Source: JACVRX01 sp035697245 (GTDB taxonomy: Bacteria; Actinomycetota; Actinomycetes; Jiangellales; Jiangellaceae). Taken from it: DNA of 16,852 bases. The translations under genes and the position numbers were made by a program. This document shows, in pieces, positions 1 through 6,573 of the stretch. The notes below the pieces were generated by a model. It saw only the letters and a program-made list of their open reading frames with translations, ran no database searches and was not told the DNA's origin. Position 1 is the stretch's first letter; each line of letters opens with the position of its first letter. The stretch covers positions 1 to 16,852 of the forward strand of contig DASSDH010000125.1 of assembly GCA_035697245.1 (NCBI GenBank). The letters are read 5' to 3'.

Positions 1-957
1 CGCCCGGTCGACCTGCCGGAAGATGCCGATCGCGGAACGGGCCAGGGAGCCGGGGTCGGCCAACCGCGACAACGCAAAGGCCTGCGACGGGTCAGCGGCA
101 TGCGCGTCGTGCACGATCACCGAACGGTCGTCGCCGGCACATACCTCCAGCCCGCCGGTGGCGGGATCCCGGCGTACACCGTGATCGAGATCGGCGCCGA
201 AGCGCACGGGCTGACCGTGCTCGAGCCGAATGAGCACGTCGTCGCGGGTCTCCGAGCTCTTGAGCAGGTCGAAGGCACCGTCGTTGAAGATGTTGCAGTT
301 CTGGTAGATCTCCACCAGTGAGGTGCCGCGATGGGCGGCTGCCGCTCGAAGCACCGACGTCAGGTGGGCGCGATCGGAGTCGACCGTGCGCGCAACGAAG
401 GTGGCCTCGGCGCCGAGCGCCAGCGATACCGGGTTGAACGGAGCGTCCAGCGAGCCCATCGGGGTCGACTTGGTGATCTTGCCGAGCTCGGATGTGGGCG
501 AGTACTGACCCTTGGTGAGCCCATAGATGCGGTTGTTGAACAGCAGGATCGTCAGGTTGACGTTGCGCCGCAACGCATGGATGAGGTGGTTGCCGCCGAT
601 GGACAGCGCGTCGCCGTCACCGGTGACCACCCACACCGACAGATCCGGCCGCGACGCGGCAAGCCCCGTGGCGATCGCCGGTGCCCGGCCGTGAATGGAG
701 TGCATCCCGTAGGTGTCGAGGTAGTACGGGAACCGCGAGGAGCACCCGATGCCCGAGACGAAGACGATGTTCTCGCGACGGAGACCGAGCTCAGGTAGAA
801 ACGCCTGGACGGCGGCCAGGATCGCGTAGTCGCCGCAGCCCGGGCACCAGCGGACCTCCTGGTCGCTGGTGAACGTCTTCTTGGTCTCCGGGACGTCGGT
901 GGTGGGCACGCCCTGCAGGCCGGCCGGTAGTCCCAGCTCGACCGCGGTGTCAGACAT
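1..957 (-). CDS. korB: 2-oxoglutarate (2-oxoacid):ferredoxin oxidoreductase, beta subunit (partial, 3' end outside window)
   Basis: This is the thiamine-pyrophosphate (TPP) subunit of a CoA-dependent 2-oxoacid:ferredoxin oxidoreductase, which decarboxylates 2-oxoglutarate to succinyl-CoA and passes electrons through a [4Fe-4S] cluster to ferredoxin in the cytoplasm. I translated 319 open codons from ATG 957 to the window edge. WCPGCGDYAIL (residues 37-47) supplies two cluster cysteines (C38, C41), GIGCSSR gives C72 and QNCNIF gives C221. The TPP/Mg site is GDGDALSIGGNH (113-124) with the NNRIYGLTKGQ block (141-151). Family members are usually about 340-370 residues, so only a short C-terminus is missing. 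The ATG overlaps the korA stop by 8 bp, implying translational coupling. Substrate (2-oxoglutarate rather than pyruvate) is inferred from KorAB-type architecture and not proven by sequence. Confidence 0.93.
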   Translation of the reverse strand, partial: MSDTAVELGLPAGLQGVPTTDVPETKKTFTSDQEVRWCPGCGDYAILAAVQAFLPELGLRRENIVFVSGIGCSSRFPYYLDTYGMHSIHGRAPAIATGLAASRPDLSVWVVTGDGDALSIGGNHLIHALRRNVNLTILLFNNRIYGLTKGQYSPTSELGKITKSTPMGSLDAPFNPVSLALGAEATFVARTVDSDRAHLTSVLRAAAAHRGTSLVEIYQNCNIFNDGAFDLLKSSETRDDVLIRLEHGQPVRFGADLDHGVRRDPATGGLEVCAGDDRSVIVHDAHAADPSQAFALSRLADPGSLARSAIGIFRQVDRA

Positions 958-2815
958 CGGCAATCGCCTTCTCGATGACGTCGGCAAGCTCCTCGGCCTT
1001 GAATGGGAGCCCGCGGACGCGGTTGTAGCTCTGCACGTCGACCAGGAAGCGCCCGCGCAGCAGCAGCGCGAGCTGGCCGAGGTTCATCTCCGGCACCAGC
1101 ACCCGGTCGTACGACCGCAGGACCTCGCCGGTGTTTGCCGGGAACGGGTTGAGGTGGCGCAGGTGCGCCTGAGCAACCGGCCGACCGGCGCGACGGACCC
1201 GCCGCACGGCCGCGCCGATGGGACCGTAGGTCGACCCCCACCCGAGCACCAGGAGCCGAGCGTCGCCGGTCGGATCGTCCACGGTCAGCGGAGCGATACT
1301 GGCGGCAATGCCGTCGACCTTTGACTGCCGCAGCCGCACCATGTGGTCGTGGTTGTCCGGGTCGTAGGAGATGTTGCCCGATCCGTCGGCCTTTTCAATG
1401 CCGCCGATCCGGTGCTCGAGCCCAGCCGTCCCCGGGATCGCCCACGGCCGTGCGAGCGTCGACGGGTCGCGCAGGTAGGGCCAGAACTCCCTAGCTCCGT
1501 TGCCGTTCCCGTGGTTCCGGGCGGTGGCGAAGCCCGGATTGATCGCCGGCAGCTCGGCGACCGCCGGGATCCGCCACGGCTCGGCACCGTTGGCGAGATT
1601 GCCGTCGGACAGCAGCAGCACCGGCGTGCGGTAGGTGACCGCGATCCTGGCCGCCTCCAGGGCCGCGTCGAAGCAGTCCCCCGGCGAGCAGGGTGCAACG
1701 ATCGGCACTGGTGCCTCGCTGTTGCGCCCGAACATCGCCTGGAGCAGGTCGGCCTGCTCGGTCTTGGTGGGCAGGCCGGTGGACGGGCCGCCGCGCTGGA
1801 TGTCGCACACGATCAGCGGCAGCTCGAGCGAGACGGCAAGGCCAATCGTCTCCGACTTGAGCGCGATGCCCGGGCCCGAGGTCGTCGTGACCCCGAGCGA
1901 TCCGCCGAACGCTGCGCCGAGCGCGGCGCCGATGCCGGCAATCTCGTCCTCGGCCTGGAACGTGCGCACCCCGAACCGCTTGTGCTTGGACAGCTCGTGC
2001 AGGATGTCCGACGCCGGCGTGATCGGGTACGAACCCAGGAACAGCGGCAGCCCGCTGCGCTGGGACGCGGCGATCAGACCGTAGGACAGCGCGAGGTTCC
2101 CGGTGATGTTGCGGTACCGACCCGGCGGCAGGGGTGCCGGCTTGACCTCGTACGAGACGGCGAAGTCCTCGGTGGTCTCGCCGTAGTTCCAGCCGGCCCG
2201 GAAGGCGGTGATGTTCGCGTCGCGGATCGCCGGGTGCTTGGCGAACTTGCGCTCCAGGAATTTCAGCGTGCCCTCGGTGGGACGCCCGTACATCCAGGAC
2301 AGCAGGCCCAGCGCGAACATGTTCTTCGAGCGGCTGGCCTCCTTGCGGGTGAGCCCGAAGTCCTTCAGTGCCGTCATCGTCATGCCGGTGAGATCCAGCG
2401 CGTGGACCTTGTAGCCGACGAGGCTCTCGTCCTCGAGCGGGTTGGTCTCGTATCCGACCTTCTTCAACGCCCGGGCGGTGAAGTCGGAACTGTCGACGAT
2501 GACTGTCGCGCCCGGTGGGAGATCGTCGATGTTGGCCTTGAGCGCGGCAGGATTCATCGCGACGAGCACATTCGGTGCGTCGCCTGGGGTGAGGATGTCG
2601 TGGTCGGCAAAGTGCAGCTGGAAGCTGGACACCCCAGGCAGAGTCCCCGCGGGAGCGCGGATCTCTGCGGGGAAGTTGGGCAGCGTGGCCAGGTCGTTTC
2701 CGAAGGACGCCGTCTCGGCGGTGAACCTGTCCCCGGTTAGCTGCATTCCGTCACCGGAGTCGCCTGCGAATCGGATGATTACACGGTCGAGCTCCCGGAC
2801 CTGCTTTCCGGTCAC
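950..2815 (-). CDS. korA: 2-oxoglutarate (2-oxoacid):ferredoxin oxidoreductase, fused gamma-alpha subunit
   Basis: This is the large chain of the KorAB enzyme, 621 aa, full length for the family (M. tuberculosis KorA is of similar size). The N-terminal gamma domain (about 10-200) begins with the glycine-rich RFAGDSGDGMQLTGDRF block (15-31). The pyrimidine-binding alpha domain starts near 235, with GSYPITPASDIL (261-272), QAEDE (287-291), TTSGPG (311-316) and QRGGPSTGLPTKTEQADLL (340-358). The fused gamma-alpha plus separate beta arrangement is typical of two-subunit KOR enzymes that use a free ferredoxin. The start is GTG 2815. An AGGGGAGG ribosome-binding site lies 12 nt upstream (2828-2835), a rather long spacing, but no in-frame start codon lies closer. 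No ferredoxin gene is seen nearby. The gene is divergent from the nuo-like operon, which suggests shared regulation and an electron-donor role. Confidence 0.95.
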   Translation of the reverse strand: MTGKQVRELDRVIIRFAGDSGDGMQLTGDRFTAETASFGNDLATLPNFPAEIRAPAGTLPGVSSFQLHFADHDILTPGDAPNVLVAMNPAALKANIDDLPPGATVIVDSSDFTARALKKVGYETNPLEDESLVGYKVHALDLTGMTMTALKDFGLTRKEASRSKNMFALGLLSWMYGRPTEGTLKFLERKFAKHPAIRDANITAFRAGWNYGETTEDFAVSYEVKPAPLPPGRYRNITGNLALSYGLIAASQRSGLPLFLGSYPITPASDILHELSKHKRFGVRTFQAEDEIAGIGAALGAAFGGSLGVTTTSGPGIALKSETIGLAVSLELPLIVCDIQRGGPSTGLPTKTEQADLLQAMFGRNSEAPVPIVAPCSPGDCFDAALEAARIAVTYRTPVLLLSDGNLANGAEPWRIPAVAELPAINPGFATARNHGNGNGAREFWPYLRDPSTLARPWAIPGTAGLEHRIGGIEKADGSGNISYDPDNHDHMVRLRQSKVDGIAASIAPLTVDDPTGDARLLVLGWGSTYGPIGAAVRRVRRAGRPVAQAHLRHLNPFPANTGEVLRSYDRVLVPEMNLGQLALLLRGRFLVDVQSYNRVRGLPFKAEELADVIEKAIADV

Positions 2816-2827
2816 CGGATGTTGACG

Positions 2828-2835
2828 CCTCCCCT
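2828..2835 (-). promoter_or_regulatory. ribosome binding site of korA
   Basis: AGGGGAGG on the minus strand, 12 nt upstream of the GTG start at 2815. It is a strong anti-16S match with unusually long spacing. It sets the korA start because no other in-frame start codon lies between it and 2815. Confidence 0.6.
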
Positions 2836-2855
2836 AGGTGGCATGTCCTGGCGCC

Positions 2856-2871
2856 TGGCCGCCATCGGCCA
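2856..2871. repeat. perfect short hairpin in korA leader region
   Basis: TGGCCG and CGGCCA form a perfect 6-bp inverted repeat around the 4-nt loop CCAT. It lies about 40 nt upstream of the korA start and would be in the korA 5' leader if transcription starts near 2890. Function is unknown; it could be an operator half-site pair or a leader hairpin. Confidence 0.35.
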
Positions 2872-2899
2872 CGCGGTGCGTCATGCGCCTCCTATACCC

Positions 2900-2905
2900 A
2901 TGCTA
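2900..2905 (-). promoter_or_regulatory. possible korA -10 element
   Basis: TAGCAT on the minus strand resembles the actinobacterial housekeeping -10 (TANNNT). A second candidate, TATAGG, lies just downstream at 2891-2896. I see no convincing -35 at 16-18 bp for either, so the assignment is tentative. Either would give a korA leader of roughly 70-90 nt. Confidence 0.22.
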
Positions 2906-2945
2906 CGACCGTTGGACCGTCTTCCCCTGCGCCGACCCAGGAATG

Positions 2946-2955
2946 TGCACGTGCA
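2946..2955. promoter_or_regulatory. palindrome in the divergent korA/nuoA intergenic region, possible operator
   Basis: TGCACGTGCA is a perfect 10-bp palindrome between the two candidate divergent promoters, about 50 bp upstream of the candidate nuoA -10. Symmetry breaks outside the core. Its central position suits a regulator acting on both operons, but no regulator gene is in the window and a 10-bp palindrome can arise by chance. Confidence 0.25.
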
Positions 2956-3003
2956 TTTCTCCGCTGGCGGCGAGGATCGGTCCACGGCTCGACGGGCCGC
3001 GGG

Positions 3004-3009
3004 TAGCGT
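3004..3009 (+). promoter_or_regulatory. possible -10 element of the nuo-like operon
   Basis: TAGCGT matches the TANNNT actinobacterial -10 pattern and lies 32 bp before the nuoA ribosome binding site, giving a plausible short leader. The -35 region is not recognisable as TTGAC, so this is a weak call. Confidence 0.3.
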
Positions 3010-3040
3010 GGGCAGCAGTCCGGCTTGGCAACTCGCAGCT

Positions 3041-3047
3041 GGGAGGG
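3041..3047 (+). promoter_or_regulatory. ribosome binding site of nuoA
   Basis: GGGAGGG lies 6 nt before GTG 3054. The ATG at 3048 directly abuts it with no spacer, so the GTG is the better start. Confidence 0.65.
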
Positions 3048-3053
3048 ATGGCC

Positions 3054-3425
3054 GTGGAGATCTATCTGTCCCCGTATGTCGTCCTCGCGATCGTGGCTCT
3101 TGCCGGCGTCGGGTTCGTCGCCGTGGCATACGGCGCCAATCGGCTACTCGCCCCCCGAAGGCCCACTCGAGAGAAGCTGCTCACGTACGAATCCGGAGTG
3201 GATCCTGTCGGCGAAGGATGGGCGCACACCAACATCCGTTACTACATCTACGCGTTCCTCTACGTCGTCTTCGCCGTCGATGCGGTCTACCTGTTTCCGT
3301 GGGCGACCGTGTTCGCCGATCCGAACTTCGGGACGACGACGCTGATCGAGATGTTCGTGTTCCTCGGCTTTCTCGCGACCGGGATCCTGTACGCCGTCCG
3401 GCGAGGAGTCCTGACATGGCTGTGA
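3054..3425 (+). CDS. nuoA: complex I-like subunit A (NuoA/ND3 family)
   Basis: This is a small three-helix membrane subunit next to the quinone cavity of complex I. It is 123 aa, close to the family length. Visible are helix 1 (about 8-30), the loop signature KLLTYESG (41-48), and helices 2 and 3 around 62-85 and 96-116, with the conserved E99. K41 and E46 match E. coli NuoA K46 and E51 with identical spacing. The FDxE motif (E. coli D79 and E81) reads FAVD here: the Asp is Ala74 and the Glu is Asp76. Start GTG 3054 is chosen over ATG 3048 because GGGAGGG at 3041-3047 is properly spaced only from the GTG. The 3' end overlaps nuoB by 10 bp. It is the first gene of the operon. Confidence 0.92.
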   Translation: MEIYLSPYVVLAIVALAGVGFVAVAYGANRLLAPRRPTREKLLTYESGVDPVGEGWAHTNIRYYIYAFLYVVFAVDAVYLFPWATVFADPNFGTTTLIEMFVFLGFLATGILYAVRRGVLTWL

Positions 3426-4042
3426 CCGAGCTGGGAATGCCCGGACACGGGCATCCGGACGGAGAGCAGAGAGCCGGCTCGGTAGGGCCGGCTCAGCGAC
3501 TGGTGCCCGATCCAGTCCGAATCGTACTCAACTGGGGCAGACGGTACTCACTGTGGGTGTTCAACTTCGGCCTCGCGTGTTGCGCCATCGAGTTCATTGC
3601 CGCGTCGATGGCCCGCCATGACTTCATCCGCCTCGGTGTCATTCCGTTCGCGCCGGGGCCCCGGCAGGCCGATCTGATGGTCGTGTCGGGAACGGTCACC
3701 GACAAGATGGCCCCAGCCGTTCGACGCCTCTATGAGCAGATGCCCGAGCCGAAGTATGTGATCTCGTTTGGCGCGTGCTCGAACTCCGGGGGCCCGTACT
3801 GGGACTCGTACTCAGTAACCAAGGGCGTCGACCAGGTCGTGCCCGTCGACGTGTACGTGCCCGGGTGCCCGCCGAGGCCCGAAGCCTTGCTGCAGGGCAT
3901 CCTCAGATTGCAAGAGAAGATCGCCGGTGAGAACCTCGCCGAACGCTACCCAGATCCAGCCGCTGTTCGGCGGGATTCGACGCCAACCACCCTGACGCGT
4001 CCACTCGTCTCGCCCGCAACGTCTGATCGGGAACGGCCGTGA
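3416..4042 (+). CDS. nuoB: complex I-like subunit B, [4Fe-4S] cluster N2 protein (NuoB family)
   Basis: NuoB carries the last iron-sulfur cluster (N2), which in complex I reduces quinone at the interface with NuoD. The protein is 208 aa. All four N2 ligands are present: the tandem C55-C56 in FGLACCAIEF, C121 in GACSNSGG and C151 in VPGCPPRPEALL. PRQADLM (82-88), GTVTDKMAP (92-100) and YEQMPEPKYVIS are standard NuoB blocks. The start ATG 3416 lies inside the end of nuoA. The first 30 residues are non-conserved and Gly/His-rich, and the C-terminal 40 residues extend beyond the conserved fold. The closest known families are complex I NuoB and the small subunits of group 4 hydrogenases; the overall motif set fits NuoB. 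It is unusual in having no NuoD partner encoded in this operon. Confidence 0.96.
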   Translation: MAVTELGMPGHGHPDGEQRAGSVGPAQRLVPDPVRIVLNWGRRYSLWVFNFGLACCAIEFIAASMARHDFIRLGVIPFAPGPRQADLMVVSGTVTDKMAPAVRRLYEQMPEPKYVISFGACSNSGGPYWDSYSVTKGVDQVVPVDVYVPGCPPRPEALLQGILRLQEKIAGENLAERYPDPAAVRRDSTPTTLTRPLVSPATSDRERP

Positions 4043-4626
4043 TGGAGCACAGCGACGACTGGGCCGTGCAACTCGCTCACGCGGCCGGCGAGGGTGCGGA
4101 GGTCGGTGACGCCTTCGGCGTGCCGGTCTTCGACGTGTCCGCCGAGAGATGGGTGGTGACCCTGCAGGCGGCCCGCGATTCTGGATTGACGTTCTTCGAC
4201 TGGCTCTCCGCCGTCGACGAACTCGACGAGGGGTTCTCTGTCGTCGCTCACGTTGCCGATCAGTCCCGGCACCCGGTGTTGCACCTTCTGCTCCGGACCC
4301 GGATCCCTCGAGATGCACCCGTCCTGGCGTCCGCCACCGCCGTCTACCGCGGCGCGGCATGGCACGAACGGGAGACCCACGAGATGTTCGGCATCGGGTT
4401 CGACGGGCATCCTGCGCTCGACCCGCTGCTGCTGCCCGACGGCTTCGAGGGTCACCCGTTGCGCAAGGAGTTCGTGCTGGCGGCACGGGCCGCCAAACCG
4501 TGGCCCGGCGCCAAGGAGCCGGGCGAGGGAGGCGAACGAACAGCGGCGCCGGCCCGGCGCCGGATGCTGCCGCCTGGTGTGCCGGATCCGTCCTGGGGAC
4601 CGCGTCCGCCCGGGGACGCCCCGTGA
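4039..4626 (+). CDS. nuoC: complex I-like subunit C (NuoC/30-kDa family)
   Basis: NuoC is a peripheral-arm scaffold subunit without cofactors. The protein is 195 aa. The family signature is clear: HERETHEMFGIGFDGHP (about residues 109-125) followed by LLLPDGFEGHPLRKEFVL. The last 45 residues are a Pro/Gly/Arg-rich tail starting at KPWPGAKEPGE, with no resemblance to NuoD, so it is not a NuoCD fusion. The start is GTG 4039, overlapping the nuoB stop as GTGA; ATG 4042 is an equivalent alternative. The next gene is nuoH rather than nuoD. In complete nuo operons nuoD, E, F and G follow nuoC, so four genes are absent at this point. Confidence 0.92.
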   Translation: MMEHSDDWAVQLAHAAGEGAEVGDAFGVPVFDVSAERWVVTLQAARDSGLTFFDWLSAVDELDEGFSVVAHVADQSRHPVLHLLLRTRIPRDAPVLASATAVYRGAAWHERETHEMFGIGFDGHPALDPLLLPDGFEGHPLRKEFVLAARAAKPWPGAKEPGEGGERTAAPARRRMLPPGVPDPSWGPRPPGDAP

Positions 4627-5576
4627 TCGATGTCGTCGAGGCACTCGTGCGGGTGGTCGCCGTCGTCGCCGCCTTCCTCCTGCTCCCCCTGCTGGTTGGC
4701 CAGACCGAGCACAAGGTCATGGCTCACATGCAGGGCCGGGTCGGGCCGATGTATGCGGGCGGGTTCCACGGCTGGGCTCAGCTGATCGCCGACGGGGTCA
4801 AGTTCGCCCAGAAAGAGGACGTCCTCCCGGGCCGTGCGGATCCGCCGGTGTTCCGGCTCGCGCCCGCCGTCGCCATGATCCCGTATCTCGTGGCGATGGC
4901 GTTCGTGCCACTGGCGCCCGGCTGGGTCGGCGTCGACGTCGATGTCGGCCTGCTCGTGGTGTTGGCCGTCATGGGCGTGGGCGTGTTGGGTCCGCTGATG
5001 GGCGGCTGGGCGAGCGGCAACAAGTACTCGCTGCTCGGCAGCCTGCGCACGGCGGCCCAGTTGATGGCCTACGAGCTGCCGTTCGTGCTGACTGCCGCCT
5101 CGGTCGCCATGGCCGCCGGAACGCTGTCGCTTCCGGGCATCGTCGAGGCATGGCAGCCGTGGTGGCTGCTGTGGCAGGGGATCGGCGCGGTCGTCTTCTT
5201 CGTGGCCGGCCTGGCTGAGCTACAGCGGCCGCCGTTTGACATGCCCGTAGCCGACTCGGAGATCATTTTCGGCGCCTACACCGAATACACCGGGCTGCGT
5301 TTCGCGTTCTTCCTGCTCGCCGAATACGCCGGGATCGTCCTGCTCAGCGCCCTCACCGCCGTGCTGTTCCTCGGCGGCTGGCACGGGCCCTTCGACAACT
5401 ACCTGGGCTGGCTCTGGACCCTGCTGAAGACCTTCGCCCTCGCCGTCTTGGTCATCTGGCTGCGGGTTGCATACCCCCGCCTACGCGAGGACCAGCTTCA
5501 GCGGCTGGCCTGGCAGTGGCTGGTGCCGCTCGCTCTTCTTCAGCTTGCGGTCACCGGAATCGTGGCGCTCGCCTGA
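4623..5576 (+). CDS. nuoH: complex I-like subunit H (NuoH/ND1 family)
   Basis: NuoH is the membrane subunit that forms the quinone-entry channel and links the peripheral arm to the pumps. It is 317 aa with about eight hydrophobic helices. Family blocks are present: EHKVMAHMQGRVGP (29-42), ADGVKFAQKED (56-66), SGNKYSLLGSLRTAAQLMAYE (131-151, including the channel Glu151), and AELQRPPFDM (198-207) followed by TEYTGLRFAF. Two conserved blocks are altered. GPNR reads GPMY (41-44). The PFDxPEAE loop reads PFDMPVAD, so the position of E. coli E216 is Val209 and that of E218 is Asp211, while the D213 equivalent is kept as D206. The start GTG overlaps the nuoC stop by 4 bp. A 97-bp gap to the next small gene ends the run of coupled genes. 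Confidence 0.95.
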   Translation: MIDVVEALVRVVAVVAAFLLLPLLVGQTEHKVMAHMQGRVGPMYAGGFHGWAQLIADGVKFAQKEDVLPGRADPPVFRLAPAVAMIPYLVAMAFVPLAPGWVGVDVDVGLLVVLAVMGVGVLGPLMGGWASGNKYSLLGSLRTAAQLMAYELPFVLTAASVAMAAGTLSLPGIVEAWQPWWLLWQGIGAVVFFVAGLAELQRPPFDMPVADSEIIFGAYTEYTGLRFAFFLLAEYAGIVLLSALTAVLFLGGWHGPFDNYLGWLWTLLKTFALAVLVIWLRVAYPRLREDQLQRLAWQWLVPLALLQLAVTGIVALA

Positions 5577-5598
5577 CGACAGGGGCATGTGGCCGGCT

Positions 5599-5626
5599 TT
5601 GCGCTGGACGCGGAGGCCGCTAGCCT
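5599..5626 (+). promoter_or_regulatory. possible internal promoter in the nuoH-nuoI gap
   Basis: TTGCGC (5599-5604) and TAGCCT (5621-5626) are separated by 16 bp, resembling an actinobacterial housekeeping promoter. It would start transcription about 40 nt before the small membrane protein gene and could re-supply nuoI-N. The match is imperfect and untested. Confidence 0.3.
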
Positions 5627-5673
5627 CGATCGAGGGTCGCCTGCAGCGACCACGGATTGATTGGCAGAAGACG

Positions 5674-5925
5674 ATGCCTGCAGAACGTCGGCGCCGATAT
5701 GCCGTACGCGAGCCATCTCCCGACGACACCAGCCTGCTCGGGCTGGCAGCGGTGTGGGCCGAGCTCGACGCTCCGATGCCGCCGAAGCGGCGTTCGACGC
5801 ATCGGCAGGGCCGCCGGGGGCAACTTTCCCCCTCGAATGCCCCGATCGGCCTCCTCGCGGGACTGGCCGCTGCCGTAGTGCTCGCCGTAGCGATGATCGT
5901 GTTGCTGCTGAACCTCATCCGCTAG
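5674..5925 (+). CDS. small tail-anchored-type membrane protein, unknown function
   Basis: An 83-aa product with a charged, Arg/Pro-rich N-terminal half (MPAERRRRYAV at the start) and a single strongly hydrophobic helix of about 25 residues near the C-terminus (LLAGLAAAVVLAVAMIVLLL), ending in NLIR. No known motif is recognised. It sits where the operon would otherwise pass directly from nuoH to nuoI, in the same direction. The ribosome binding site before ATG 5674 is weak. An in-frame ATG at 5587 with AGGGG upstream would add 29 residues, but these look non-coding. It may be an accessory or assembly subunit of the complex I-like enzyme, which is inference from position only. A chance reading frame is possible, but the clean topology and position argue for a gene. 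Confidence 0.6.
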   Translation: MPAERRRRYAVREPSPDDTSLLGLAAVWAELDAPMPPKRRSTHRQGRRGQLSPSNAPIGLLAGLAAAVVLAVAMIVLLLNLIR

Positions 5926-6042
5926 GCGGCACCAGCCATGCGGGTCACGCGCCAGTTGTAACCGTCCGACGACAGCAGCTGGGTCGAGATCACTGGGTAT
6001 CCGGGGCGTGGAGGGTCGAATCGGCGCCGAGAAGAGACCAAG

Positions 6043-6573
6043 ATGGGTCGCATGGCTCGTCTCGGGCTCGCACATGGGCTGGCCACGACACTCCGGCGCC
6101 TGACCAGGCGCGCGGTGACCGCGCAGTACCCCGACGCCACGCCGCAGCTGCCGCCGCGCAGCAGGGGCGTAATCGCGTTGACCGAGGAGAACTGCACGGT
6201 CTGCATGCTCTGTGCCCGGGAGTGCCCGGACTGGTGCATCTACATCGACTCGCACAAGGAGGAGATGCCGCCAGCGACCGAAGGCGGGCGCGCCCGTAGC
6301 CGGAATGTCCTCGACCGGTTCGCGATCGACTTCTCCTTGTGCATGTACTGCAGCATTTGCATCGAGGTGTGCCCCTTCGATGCACTGCACTGGTCGCCCG
6401 AATTCGAATATGCGGAACTCGACATCCGCGACCTCGTGCATGAGCGTGACCGGCTCCGGGAATGGATGTGGACCGTTCCACCACCGCCCGCAGTGGATTC
6501 GAAAGCGGCTGAGCCCAAGGAGGTCGAGACGGCCCGCCAGTCCGCGACCACGGGTCCCGGGGCGGCCGGGTGA
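6043..6573 (+). CDS. nuoI: complex I-like subunit I, 2x[4Fe-4S] ferredoxin-type protein (NuoI/TYKY family)
   Basis: NuoI holds clusters N6a and N6b, which carry electrons to N2 in NuoB. The protein is 176 aa. Two complete binding motifs are present: C51-xx-C54-xx-C57-xxx-C61-P and C100-xx-C103-xx-C106-xxx-C110-P, with the typical CIEVCPFDALHW context (106-117). The N-terminal 40 residues are basic and amphipathic as in NuoI, and a Pro/Glu-rich tail follows residue 145. Start ATG 6043 has only a weak purine-rich ribosome binding site; ATG 6052 is an alternative. No start codon lies in frame upstream before the stop near 5959. With NuoE, F and G absent, NuoI is the natural entry point for electrons from ferredoxin. 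The gene overlaps nuoJ by 4 bp. Confidence 0.95.
   Translation: MGRMARLGLAHGLATTLRRLTRRAVTAQYPDATPQLPPRSRGVIALTEENCTVCMLCARECPDWCIYIDSHKEEMPPATEGGRARSRNVLDRFAIDFSLCMYCSICIEVCPFDALHWSPEFEYAELDIRDLVHERDRLREWMWTVPPPPAVDSKAAEPKEVETARQSATTGPGAAG

Noticed and set aside
1343..2740. Long open frame (465 codons) on the plus strand opposite korA
   Set aside because: Its product is Arg/Gly/Val-rich low-complexity sequence typical of antisense frames in GC-rich genes, with no family motif, and it lies entirely within korA, which is clearly conserved.
2819..3415. Upstream extension of nuoB in frame
   Set aside because: The extension is an out-of-frame reading of the intergenic region and nuoA; NuoB homology starts well after ATG 3416.
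4039..4626. NuoCD fusion
   Set aside because: The frame ends at 195 aa with a Pro-rich tail and no NuoD motif; the next gene starts within its stop codon.
5620..6441. 273-codon open frame on the minus strand across the nuoH-nuoI gap and nuoI
   Set aside because: It runs antisense to nuoI and the small membrane gene and shows no recognisable domain or plausible composition.
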